Source of the DNA: Lithospermum erythrorhizon
Taxonomy: Eukaryota; Streptophyta; Magnoliopsida; Boraginales; Boraginaceae
NCBI GenBank assembly: GCA_019722365.1
Contig: JADFUC010000040.1
Coordinates: 496,001-560,000 of the forward strand
Reading direction: 5' to 3'
Length of the DNA: 64,000 bases
Both the position numbers and the translations under genes were made by a program. The notes beneath the pieces are model-generated. The model made no database searches and was not told the DNA's origin. It saw only the letters and a list, made by a program, of their open reading frames with translations. Below, one piece after another: positions 31,072-43,408 of the stretch (the first letter of the stretch is position 1; each line of letters opens with the position of its first letter).

Positions 31072-33489
31072 GTATGATGGATGATCAATGTTAGTGAGAT
31101 GGAAAGGTTTGGGATATATTGTTAGCCATATGACAAAATAGAAGTTAGTCGTTTCACTTAAGGATGCTCTTATATTTTAGCCTTTTGTAATTGAAGATTT
31201 GAATTTTGGATAATTAAATATGTTTTGTTAGGAATGTGTGATTTTATCCTGAAAAACTGTTAACAGATCATTATGTGGATGAAATTGAAATATCGATTTT
31301 GATACCATGTTTAAAATTGATAGGTTCAACATTAAAATCGATTGACATACAATAAAGAAAATATTAATAATTTAGTATCTCTGTATATAAATCATCTAGT
31401 ATATATTTGATGTGAAACAATAAGTTTTAATGTAATTTTTTTTTTTTGGCATTACATCAAACGAAAGTACATAACAAAGTAAACGCAATTGATACAGAGA
31501 CTATATTATGGAGTTCTAATCAAGTAAACGGAAGGTGAAGTTATTAAAGAACTTAGACCGAGATGGTAATTATTTTAATATGTTTACAAATATTAAGGAG
31601 TATTTAACATGCAGTTGTCTGCTGTCCATTTTCTTCACGCTTGTTCTATTGTCATCTATCATCTATGTGATCAATGTTGTCTTTCATGCAGCCAATTGCT
31701 TAATCATAATTGTATATATATTCAGTTCGTTTTGAATAATTTTTATCATTATCAAATCAAAATTATATGTACGTCAAATGAAACTGTAATTTTTTAATAA
31801 TAGTAACAATTACTATGTACTATTTAATCAAATTTGATAATCTTTTAAAATGAAGGTTGACACGTAGAAGAATTTTATGTACTCATGCTAACTATATATA
31901 CGTACACCACAATATTATATTATTCCAACCCCCAGATATCACTTGACACGTAGAAGAATTTTGTGTCACTGCTAATTGCAAGTTGATTTTTTTTTTTTCA
32001 TTTGACAATAATAAACGTCTTATTAAAATAATGCATGTTGATAGGGTTTATGATTACATTATTTATTCTTGGTATACAAAGACAGCTCGTCTTTTTTCTC
32101 ATATGCATATGCCAAATGGTTGAGAGTTGAGTTGTTTATGGCGGCCTTGGTGTTCAAGCAAGAAATGGATGGAGTTGGCCACAAGGTGACTTAGCATCAA
32201 TGCCGTACATTCAAGTTATAAATTTGTATATATTCTTGGTCGTATTATTATGCAAAGAATAGTCTTAGGTAAAATATTCTTGATCGAATTATCATGCAAA
32301 GAATAATTTAAGTCTTTAACTTCATTCTTATTATTGTGAATTAAACAAATAATCCAAAATAGAAACTTGTAACCTTAATTTTGTTAACAACTTCCATAAA
32401 TTCTATTCTAAGTATATAACTTATTATAAATTCTCCATAAATGTGAGCTCCGATTTAGTATAGTACTAATCAATGTATGAATTAGTAGCATAAGGTTAGA
32501 ATAACATGACAATAAACATCCCCTACTTATAAAAAGAAAGTATGTAAGTTTGTATCTCTTTCGCTTTACATTTATTAATTCTTAAATTACATTTTATATA
32601 TGAAAGGACAATAACAATAAAAATAATATATATAATATATAAGTTATGAAAAGATACTAATTTCTTCACTCTAAAAAATAGACAAAAATATAGTTTCATA
32701 ACACATCCAAATCTTTAAAATATAATATATTTATATACTAATAGCATTCGAGAGTTTATTGTTAAATGCTTCTGGCATGTGTAGTATCATACAAAATTTG
32801 AGTCAAAGCTGGAATATGAGTGAACAATTGTGTGAGCTATCTCGACAAGAATCTCTATCTATTAATTAAATCACATCGTGTGTTGTTTCAAATAAGTCTA
32901 TGTTAGTCTACCGTACTAAATTTTTTGTATGATAATTATTCAATGAATTGAAAAATAATTTTTACTTCCTAAAAAAATTACTGTAAAAAATATATATCCT
33001 AAATTAATTATGTGATATTTTGTATATTTAATTATAATTCAACTTTATTAATAATAAAAAATGTCAAGATACATATCTAATACTCCCTCCTTTGATAGAT
33101 TTTAAAGTTTAAATTTAGTGTTTGAGGTTAAGTGTTAAATTCAATTTTTTTTATTTTAATTATAATATTTGGTAAAATGATCAAAATAATAAATATTTTC
33201 AATGTACTTTGATATTATTAAATTTTATTCAAATTAAAATTATGTTTATCGATGAAAGGATAAAGTTTGTCTATTTGGCCTTAAATCAGCTGTGACAATC
33301 ATTTAGTATGGAAAAGAATGAGATTTTAGATATTTTATTTTAGAAATTTAATTTTTTTATTATAATATAATAACATGTTAGTTTTATGTTAAATAAAAAT
33401 ATCTTTATCTATAAACTATAGAGACAATAATTAATTAGAGTTGAATTCAATATATGAAAGAAAATTAAAAAAAAATCCAATCTTCACTA

Positions 33490-33740
33490 TTTAATACTCC
33501 ATCCGTTCCAATTTACTTGATTATAATTTAAAAGTGCTTTATTAAGAAGATAATTAATTTTACTATTTTTGAGGAGAGAAAATTATAAATCCAATAAAAA
33601 TAGAATATTGGAAGACGAATGATGATGTTAAAGAATTTAAAAGTTTAATACCTAGTTGCATTGAAAAAGTAACAGTTAATTAAAAAGGAACAATAAAATT
33701 CCTCGTGATCTGATGAAATAGGAGCGATTGAGTATTGATT
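33490..33740. mobile_element. Stowaway-like MITE, degraded
   Basis: The left end TACTCCATCCGTTCCAATTT resembles the Stowaway terminal motif. The right end reads, in reverse complement, TACTCAATCGCTCCTATTTC, an imperfect inverted partner. The size of about 250 bp and the AT-rich noncoding interior fit. Confidence 0.5.
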
Positions 33741-36700
33741 AGTAAAGTAAATAAGAGTATATTATCGTAGTAATCTTATATTAGTTTTTATTTTCTATGT
33801 GAAATATAATTTATAAAATATATAGTCTAAAATACTTCATGAATAAAGTATATTATAATTATATTAGCTTTGTTGATGAGCATTCGTTAACTAGGAAAAT
33901 CGGTGCCTCGAACTATTTGAATAGCTTAGTGACCTTTATAATAAAATCTAATTTATGTAAAATTTTAAAAGTTTCATAATAAGTAATATTAATCACATAT
34001 ACAACTATTGAGATTTAACTTTTATTAAAAAATTAATTCTGCTGAGATATACTTTTTAAAAGAAATGTCATTCTTATTCCGCGATTTTAATGTAATTCAT
34101 TTGAAATATTTCACATTCGAACAAACGTCTAATGTGTGTGGCTCTTTGGTTATTTTGGTAAAATTTAAATTGAAGGGAATTCCGTATAATATGGTTGATA
34201 TTATTGAGTTTGTCTGAAATAATTGAAGCAATCATCCCAATTAAAAATATGTTAAAAATAAATAGATAAAAATAAAATTGAATAGTAGAATTGTAGAATA
34301 ATTTATACTACTAATCAATTGAAAGTGATATTTTCTAATAATAAATAAAATAACATAAGGTATATTTTCTTATTAAAAAAAAGAGAAAAGAGTGATATTT
34401 TAAATAATAAATCAAGAAATAAGCCCAAATGGGCATTCTTTTATTAAAAGCTTTAAAATGAAAAGTAGTGTAGTAACAAAACTTTTAAATTTATTATCGA
34501 GAAAATTATAAAGCGATCATATAACTATAGACAAAATAAATTATAATATATAAATCAAAAGTATAATTTTATAAATTTAAGTAAATAGTTAATTAATTAT
34601 TTATTATCTGAGTTTAAATTTGGAAAGCATAAATAAAAATTACGTGCAATCTTGCGTCATTTCTTAGTTATACAATTGTAGCAAGTATTAATAGATTTAA
34701 TTTTATCTTTTTATAAAATAGATTTGACTTGTTGAAAAATAAGTTCTATGTTTGACTCGTGTTCGACTCATTCATGAATAAAATGAACAAATAACCGGTG
34801 CTTCGTGGAATCTTTAGTTATTACTTCTATTACTAAAGGATGGTCATATTGTAAAAAAAATTGAATTACCTTGATTTGGATCGATTATTTTGATTTTTCG
34901 GCAACCGATCGATCAAAACTTAAAACTTTTCGGTTTGCGATTTTCTTGCTGAGCCACAGAATATTGAATAATTTATATTTAAATTTGTTATATATTTCAA
35001 ATAAATATTTAATTATTCATAATATTTTGGTATTTATATTGGATTGCAATTTACATCAGATCTAGACAATTACTTTAATAAAATGATATTAGTATGATCA
35101 ATGTAAATGGAATGGAACAATAAGTCAATTACATAGTTAAGCCAAAAGCAATCATTGATGATTTATTAATGGCATTACAAACAAAATTTGAAATACAATG
35201 CCTCACTAAATAATAAATAAAATTAGCTTATCGATTTTTAATTTAGGTTATTTAATTTTTTAGTAAAATTATCAATAGTCATGCATAATCGTAATTATTG
35301 ATTGTTTCATCTTTATGAATGTTGAATTCTGAAATGCGGAATTTAGATTTTTCTTGATCTTGAAGCAGGTTATCTTAAGTCTTATTTGAAAATCGATTTG
35401 CCTTCTGGCAGAAAGAAAATAAAATTAAACTAGAAATCAATTCTTGCCAAACCAAAACAAACTAAATATGGAATTTCTCGTTTTAATCGCGCCAATCGCC
35501 ATCGTCACTTATTACCATGCCCACTGCCCCGTCAGTGTTACGAATTAGTGGTGGCTGGCAATGGGCTGGGTATATGGATATCATTCGACACGTTATTATC
35601 AAATGAGTTCATAAATTTAGTAGACATGACAGATCAATTCATCATATTTTTTTTTTATAATCATTCATCATATTCCTTTTTACTATTCAATATACATCAA
35701 TTGATAATCATCTTGAGAAGTTCACTGTACTGCAAAATGCAAATGGACCCTTCTATTACCAAGTCTAACAGCTATAATAGCACATATAATTCTTGATTTT
35801 GTTGAAAGTCAAGATTTCATAGCCGTCAAGTTTTAATAGGTTGAAGTTATATATATAATTGTTACATACATTATATAATCTCTAGAGTCAGAGAGTTGGT
35901 CCGGAAGTTTTTAGTGTTAAAATTTTGTACAAGAACTATATGTGCTATAATTGTGTAACTTTTGTAACTTATTTTCTCAAATTAAAATCTCGAATGGAAC
36001 TGGATCTCAACTTTTGACAGATTATATGAATTATTCACCCAATGATCTCAATAATCGATAATCATGGGATTCCAAGATATTTGTTCTATTAATGCACTAG
36101 AATACTATATTTGGGTGCATAATGACGATATATTACTCCGTATATAGATAAATTAAACTGGCATATATGCTTATAGAAGTCACCAGCTAATCCGTCCTTC
36201 TCCATTCTTTTGACAACAGGAGATCTTATAGTATACTACAATATTCCCATTTGTGAAATGGACCTTTTTTTTTTGGAAATTTACTTGTGAAAGGGACGTA
36301 CACATTGGTTTAGTGCAAATCAAAATTTTAAGTTAGTGCCATACTCATACCTATGACATTTACGACAAAGATAAAATTTGCTTTTGCCCAATTTTGGATT
36401 TATGGTTTTGCTGTCCATTATCCTTACAAGTCCTACTAATTACTAGCTTTATTTTTTGGTGGAATCTCTCATCTACTTCAGATCCATATACTTTTTAATT
36501 GAGCTAATAAACGGCTCTATATAATTATATGACTATAATAACGAAAATGGAAAATGAATCTTCATAAAAATCCGGCTAGGAGGATCGTCCGAACCAATTT
36601 GTGACATATTAATAATAAGTTATAGTAATTCAAATTCAAGTTTTTTAATACAATATAAATATTTTGAGTTTAACCAATCACCTACTTACAACAAAATGAA

Positions 36701-38509
36701 ATATTAGTTTCATAATTCACATTGTCATACAGTACTTAATAACTTAAACATAGTGGCTTCAATTTAAATGCATAAAATAAAATATTAGCACAATCTTTAA
36801 TGATGAAGAAAAGGTATGTGTACGTACTAGTACTATATTATACTGTATATGCTACGTACAGTTTATGTATAGCAAATCACTAAAGATGATATGTATGTAC
36901 TAGTTGAATCTTTTTCTGAAGGTGCTCTTTTATTTGCTTACGATAATTCCACTTGTATGTAGAAAGTTGTGAGTGCCAACAGGTCAATTTTCATGAACAT
37001 AAACATATATACAGTAACATTCTTGATACTCTATGCCAAAAATAAAAATTTATGTATAACCATGCATGTTTCCTCGAAATATTGTCACATTATCAACATT
37101 TTTCTTAACTAATAATGTTAATATGTTTCAACTTTATTTGTCTATTATTAGATAGAAACAAACCCATCATCCCCTCTAGATTCCAAAAAATTAAAAGAGT
37201 ATCTACAAATTTCATTTCGACATGAGGTAGCTAGTAATCCTATTATATAACAAACAGTTCTAAATAAAAGAAGTAAAGTTTTGAGCATTTGGCCGTAGAG
37301 TTCATCAATAACCACATCACTAATGGTGAATAGATAACATAAACAATAAAGGCGACAATTTTGAACACGACTAATAATGAGTAAGAAATTAATAATCTAT
37401 TTTGATTATTCTCGTTCAATACTATCCTATTTAATTAATTAAATTTTTTTATTATACATTAAACTTGAAGTACCTAATTTATATATATATATATAAAACC
37501 CAGCTAGTCTCATCCAACAAACGTTTGATACAATACACACAATATGCAACTACAAGATACTAGTCCCCAACTTCATTCTAGCTATAGACATCCATTTATA
37601 TACCAACGTGTAGTCCATGTACATGCTCAAAATATCAAAGAAGTATAAACAATCCCTTCTACATGTATCTATTTTATATCTACTCCAACTTTAAATAGAA
37701 GACGGTTATACTAAAATTCCATTTTCATTAAAGTTCCTTTTGATGAAGACCTTTTTGTATTAAATTGTTTTTTTCCAAAGGTATTAAATAAACTTTAGCT
37801 TTTTGTAGTTGAGAATGAATGGAATTGGCAATAAGTAGTGTTGGTTAAACTTTGTTTTAAAGTGAAAAAAGGGGAGAGAGCAAGTAAGGATACATATAAG
37901 CATTATGGAACTACACGGCTGTAACCATTGAAGTATAGTTTTGATTAAGTTTATTTGTTCTATTCATCTTATAATAATATATATAGTACTTCTTCGCCAT
38001 CTCAAAATAATTTCAAGTTCTCTTTTTTTAGAAGAAAAAAATTGACCATTTATTAATTTGTCTTCACTACTTATCATAATAAATATATAAACTAAACCAT
38101 TTCATCTATATGTTTCCAAAAAGATACGATATATATATATATATTATCGTAATATTATTTTTTTGAAATTATTAAAAATTATTCAATATCAATCTTAAAT
38201 ATAAAATATAGAAAACAGTCAATTACCTTAAACTAGAACAATATTTCATCGTACGTCTCTCTATCCGGTTGTTTCTCTCACATAGTTGGGCAATCATTTT
38301 ATTTCTCTTAAAATAAATATAATCGTAATGTACCAACTGCCAACATAAATATAGTTCCTACCAAATAAGATTTTTCTCTTCACTATTTCTACTTCTTCTT
38401 GTCCTACTGCATTCAACATAGAAATTTTCACTCCTTAGGGCGAATAATAAGGTACTTCTTTCCTCATCTCTTTCTTCATTCTCTCAAACTGATAAAATCA
38501 CATGAATGT

Positions 38510-39390
38510 TTTGGGTTAGGTCGGATGCCCTTTCTTTTTTAAATCGATTTGTCGGTTTTTAAAAACTTCTAAATCGATTTGATCTGAAATTAATTTGGTT
38601 TAAAGCGGTTTGATTGATGTCAATTTCATCTTGGTCAGTTCGGTTCGGTCGTTTTAGGTTTATTATGATAGTATAATATAAAAATTCATGATTTCAAATG
38701 AAAGAAATAAATACATAAATTTTGACCACATATACCAAATGCACGACATAATTGTAGATAGTTGTTCCAAACACATTGTTTACTAACATATTACTAATAG
38801 ACGGTATTCAAACAAGTGCACAAAAATAGATATAACTCCAAAACATATTAGTAACAAATATTCACCAAATGCCTGATTTTAATACTTTCAAATTAAAATA
38901 GTGTCAAACATGCCACTAAACAAATTGCAGGTTGGGCTGTAGGTGTAGAATTATTGTTTGTTGGTATCTTAGTGTAGTAAGAGATTAGGGTCATTAGATT
39001 ATTAGGTATTCTGTATTCAGGTAATTAGATTATCACTTATCATTTTGGACTTTGGACGTTGCGTTTTGAGTTGTACTTTAGACTTTGGATTAGATATTTA
39101 AGTATTTGGACTTAAAATTATTAAGTATTTTAAGTATAGTAATATTTTTTAAAGCATAAAATTAAAATAGAAAAATTTAAAAATATCATAAATATAAATA
39201 TTTTTAAAAAAAATATATATATTCGGTTCGATCAGTTTTAGTTCGGTTTATGCTAAAAATGTGATAAAATTTTGTCGGTATGGTGTTTTTTTTTGCCATT
39301 TCGGTTTAGATGTTTTTCCAACCAAATCGGTAAAAATTCGGTTCGGTTCGATCGGTTTTTTCGATTTGAACTGAGCTGATAACATCCCTA
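38510..39390. mobile_element. CGGTT-ended dispersed repeat, copy 2
   Basis: It shares with the copy at 20200-21170 the CGGTTCGGTT-type ends (TTCGGTTCGGTTCGATCGG near 39335-39355). The interior order is also the same: 'catgatttcaaatgaaa', 'ccacatataccaaat', 'tccaaaacatattagtaacaaa', 'aacatgccactaaacaaattgc'. The two copies differ by many substitutions and deletions. Confidence 0.6.
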
Positions 39391-39976
39391 CTTATTATTA
39401 CTCCATTTAGTATCTCTCTAATTTGTAATAATCATTCCATCCCATAATCTCACTTAATCTTTTCTAATTTCATATATAAGATTTCTCACTTTCATATAAC
39501 TATTTTTTCTTCATTTTCTTAGATATTTGAGGATTTTTTTTATTGCAATTTTTTTATTAATACAAGAGCTTTAAGACTTAGGTGTATGTCCTATGAAATT
39601 TTTGACCTACTTAGCTTGAACTCGAAGAAAATCTTCAGTGTTTCTTTTATGACATATAAAATTGACATAAAATTATTAAAGGTGACTTGTTGCATTGTGG
39701 TTGGTCTGTCAATTCTTCGTTCTGGGGCCTATTTGTCATAGTGGTGTCACGTTTATTTGGCTTAAGTGACTCACATTTCATTAATACATTTATTGTGAAA
39801 AAACATTAATACTCCAACATTTATAGACCATTATTTTATTGTAATTGAATTTAATCAATTAAACTGTATATTCATTCATGGTAATTTTACTATGAAGATT
39901 TATTGGGTATTGATATAAGCACGTATGTATTTAACGTTAATAATGGTATGGAGTTAGTAAAACGGCCAATAATAGC

Positions 39977-42355
39977 ATGCATCAAGGTTTAATATCCAAG
40001 GAGAAAGTTAGGGGGAATTTCCAGGTGATGAGGCCAAATCAAGATGGAGTTGGTTCACTTTCAGTATCATGGTGGGAGAAGGGGTTTGGATTTGACTTTG
40101 CAGGTGCCCAATTGAAGACTTCATTTGTGGAACACATTGCTAGTCAAGGACTATCTCCTGCAGTTGCCACTGGAAAAGCAAGCAATAATAATAGTCACAC
40201 TCATTTCAATCTTCTTTCAGGTATATATATATTTATTTATTTACATTTTTAATAACGTCAAAAGTTGCAATGTGCCAATGTGCATTTGTGATTTAGTTAG
40301 CAGTTTTTACACTTACCTGGATATTTGAGATTTAAGAATGATGTTTTTATTTGGAGTCCATGAACTGGAACGTCAATGTAACCAAAACCTCAAATCTTTA
40401 TATATATTTCACATACAATTTATTGTTTGACATGTAAGGTTATTGATTTTTAAAAATAGCAATTAAATAATTGATATTCGATCGGAAGACAGAAATGATG
40501 AACTAATCCTTAGCTTTGTTGAATCGATAAAATTTATTTGTTAATGGATTCATTACTAGCTTTGCTTCAAAGTTATTGTTTTAATTATATATTTGCTTAC
40601 TTGAAACAGAATAATCTTAGTTTATTGTTATGTGGGATGTAAAGTTAGTAGACACTAGTCAAAAAACAATATTTTAAAAAAGATTATAGGATTGGTTAAC
40701 CAGTAAACAAAGTTTATGCTTTCACTTGAAATTCATTTTAATCGACTACCATGTCATCCTCGTCTGATATTGATTACTCTTTATTATATTATTTACAAAA
40801 TTTAAAAAATTCATATTATGAAAGAATTTTAAAAATAATTAATTATAAAATTTTATATTTTGAAATAAATTAATTGATGGTTAAATTTCAATTTACAAAA
40901 GTTAAATACTTGATTAAAAATGGTTGGAAGGAATAATATTTTATCAATACAATGTACCAATAAATTTTAAATTCAAATAAAACTATTAAGAATTGAAAAG
41001 GTCCATATGAATATATACTAGCTGAGGGCTATTAAAATAGTACTAATGATATATACTTTAGTATTAGATAACTGTCTTCATGGTTCTTTTTTTAGTTATG
41101 GTGAATAATTGTTTATTCCACTTGGTTGATAAATGATAATGACATACACTTTCTTTCAATTATAAATATTGATCTAAAATATTAAAGAGATGAAGTGTTA
41201 TTATTACGAATAAAAGTGTAAAAATCATTATCCTAATTTTTATATATATAATCTTTTAATTATATTATGAATATATGAAAATATTCTAACATTATTTTTG
41301 TACTTCTATCATGATTTCATCAGATGATCATAAAATACAAGGAGATGTTACTGGCATAACTGCTACTTCGTTGGATTATCAAGGTCTCCACCAGCTAGGA
41401 TTTGGTCAAGCTGTGGTACACTATTAGCAATTTTATTGAAGTTAACCCTCTCTGGCCATATTTAATTTTCTTAATGATAAGTTTTTACTTAGGTTTATGA
41501 TGCCAAGTATCCGTCTCAAAAACAAGCATTCTGCGAATTAGTTTCTCCATATGGACCTCAATTCGCGGTTAGTTTTAAGTTATAATCAATCATATTAGTC
41601 GTTCTAATTCCTCATTATCTAAAAGAATGAGATCATATGTGTCGATTTCTGATACAAACACTTAAATGAAGATTATATTGATCAATGAAGATTATATATG
41701 ATTTATTTTTCAATGATACTTAGGGTCGCATGATGCTACCTCTGGATATAACGAGAGATGACGGTCCAATATTTGTTAATGCAAAGCAATATCATGGGAT
41801 ACTCAGGCGCAGACAATCTCGTGCAAAAGCGGATTTGAAGAATAAGCTTGTTAAACAACGCAAAGTCAGTTACACATTACCTCCATAATTTAAATTGGGA
41901 TATTCAGTTTATTTTTCTTTTCTTCACAGCCGTTTATGCACCTGTCGCGCCACCTTCATGCAAAGCGGCGTCTTAGAGGTTCCGGAGGACGGTTCCTAAA
42001 CTCGAAGAAGTTGAATGTCAATGAGGGTACAATGGAGAAAATGAAAATGAGTTATACTAAAGAAAAAAGTCATCAACCAACTACAGGATCCCAAAATTCC
42101 GAGGTTGTGCAAACTGATGACACAAATATAGACTCCATGGAGGAAAGAAATGTCATCGGCAAGATGAAATATAATCCTGGCACAGCGATTACTAGCATTT
42201 TCTCGGGGCAAGACTGCTACGATTTCTTCTCACTGAATCATCCATGGCAAACTCCTCGGCCAATGCCAAATAAGGCGAATTCTGGGCATGCTAGTCTTGT
42301 CCTGGCTAGTAAGTGGATTGCAGCAACGGATCGTTGCTGCAACCTTGAGATATGA
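39977..42355 (+). CDS. NF-YA: NF-YA subunit of CCAAT-binding factor NF-Y
   Basis: NF-YA joins an NF-YB/NF-YC dimer in the nucleus and gives it specificity for CCAAT boxes. Five exons with GT-AG borders join in frame: 39977-40220, 41324-41415, 41493-41567, 41724-41864, 41930-42355, giving 325 residues. The core begins about residue 150 with [20 protein letters not shown] (subunit association). It continues across the exon 4/5 junction through a linker to the DNA-binding part, [19 protein letters not shown], with the invariant RHxHAxRRxRGxGGRF pattern. The N-terminal part is Gln/Ser/Asn-containing without known motif. The second in-frame Met (MRPNQDG, residue 18) is an alternative start. The 3' UTR has a miR169 site. 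The gene appears intact; it is convergent with the TatD-family gene. Confidence 0.93.
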
Positions 42356-42441
42356 TGGCAACGGGGAATTCGGGGTTTTGGTGACCAGACATTGGAGCCA
42401 AACCCTGTTCTCGAAGCAACTACCTGTGGTGGGTTGCTTCT

Positions 42442-42462
42442 GGGCAAATCATTCTTGGCTTT
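42442..42462 (+). promoter_or_regulatory. Probable miR169 target site in NF-YA 3' UTR
   Basis: The site GGGCAAATCATTCTTGGCT lies 87 bases after the NF-YA stop. Against the known miR169 sequence (CAGCCAAGGAUGACUUGCCG), it pairs through miRNA positions 2-8 and the cleavage region, with one G:U pair and mismatches at the ends and one A:C. Plant NF-YA transcripts are well known miR169 targets at this place, so the position supports it as much as the pairing does. Confidence 0.85.
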
Positions 42463-43408
42463 TGCATTGAGGCTGTCTTTGACATACCAACTTGCAGTCT
42501 CACAATTGGAATTGTCAGAGACATAAAGGCTTCACTGCATTTAAAATACATATATGATACGAATGTGGTTTGTATCAAAAGGATTGTCTATGTTATAAGG
42601 TAAGAATAACAAGTACCTGGACTTGGTTATAGTGATCTTGTTGGTAATGTTGTTGAGATCACTGGAGTATGTTGGTTGCTCTTGAAGTATTTTTTAAGTT
42701 AAGAAACTAATATTATGGCTTGTATCAATCTGGATCTTGTATGCAGGGGATTGATTTTGTTCTTAAAATCTCCCTATTTTATGTATAATTAAACAATGTA
42801 AAGTAATGTTTGTTGTATGAATCAATCTCATAATAATTTGTGTCTTTGGATCTATTGAATTTTTTCTGTATTGTATATATACAATCATTTGTGACATTAG
42901 AGGATTCACAATAAAATAACTTTTAAGTTAGACAAATTATCATATAATGATATACATTAAATCAAATTTTGTTGTATACAAGCATGCTTCTTGTGCTAAA
43001 TATAAGTATATTAGCCACCCTGTTGTGGAGGTCATTTATCAGAGATGAAATGGGTCTACTAAATGTCATAGATGGAGGTATATATTAAATAATACAGGAG
43101 TTCCAGCAAAATTAATCCATGTTACTCTATGGTATCAATCACTCTGAGTGCCAACAAAACTAAAACGCTGCATACAAACCGTTTACCTCAATATAAGAAG
43201 GTTGAGATCACCTATTAGGGAATGCTCTTACCCGGTTTTGCCTATTTGTAAATGAAATGTGCAAGTTGGTTTACTGCCTTCAAGAGTTGCCAAAAGCATG
43301 GTAAAAGGACTTTGTTGCAGCATTGTATCATCCAAGCGTCATAGAGCTTTCAAGAATAATAAATGGGATTAGTGGTGCGCCACAATTCCATATTAAGAGA
43401 TTATCCCT
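42463..43408. other. Convergent intergenic region
   Basis: It holds the NF-YA 3' UTR and the 3' flank of the TatD-family gene. Possible plant poly(A)-type AATAAA-like strings appear near 42910. No gene is seen. Confidence 0.5.

Larger units (their letters stand above)
31072..39976. other. Nine-kilobase gene desert, AT-rich repeats
   Basis: No coding region could be supported on either strand; the open frames present are short, AT-rich and featureless. It contains a Stowaway-like element (33490-33740), a short TA microsatellite near 37479-37495, another near 38132-38145, and a CGGTT-type element (38510-39390). The last 600 bases before the NF-YA start are its presumptive promoter and leader, with no clear boxes that I would defend. 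Confidence 0.55.

Noticed and set aside
31072..39976. A hidden gene or undescribed system in the 9-kb desert
   Set aside because: Both strands were scanned for conserved motifs and splice-joined frames; only repeats and featureless short frames were seen.
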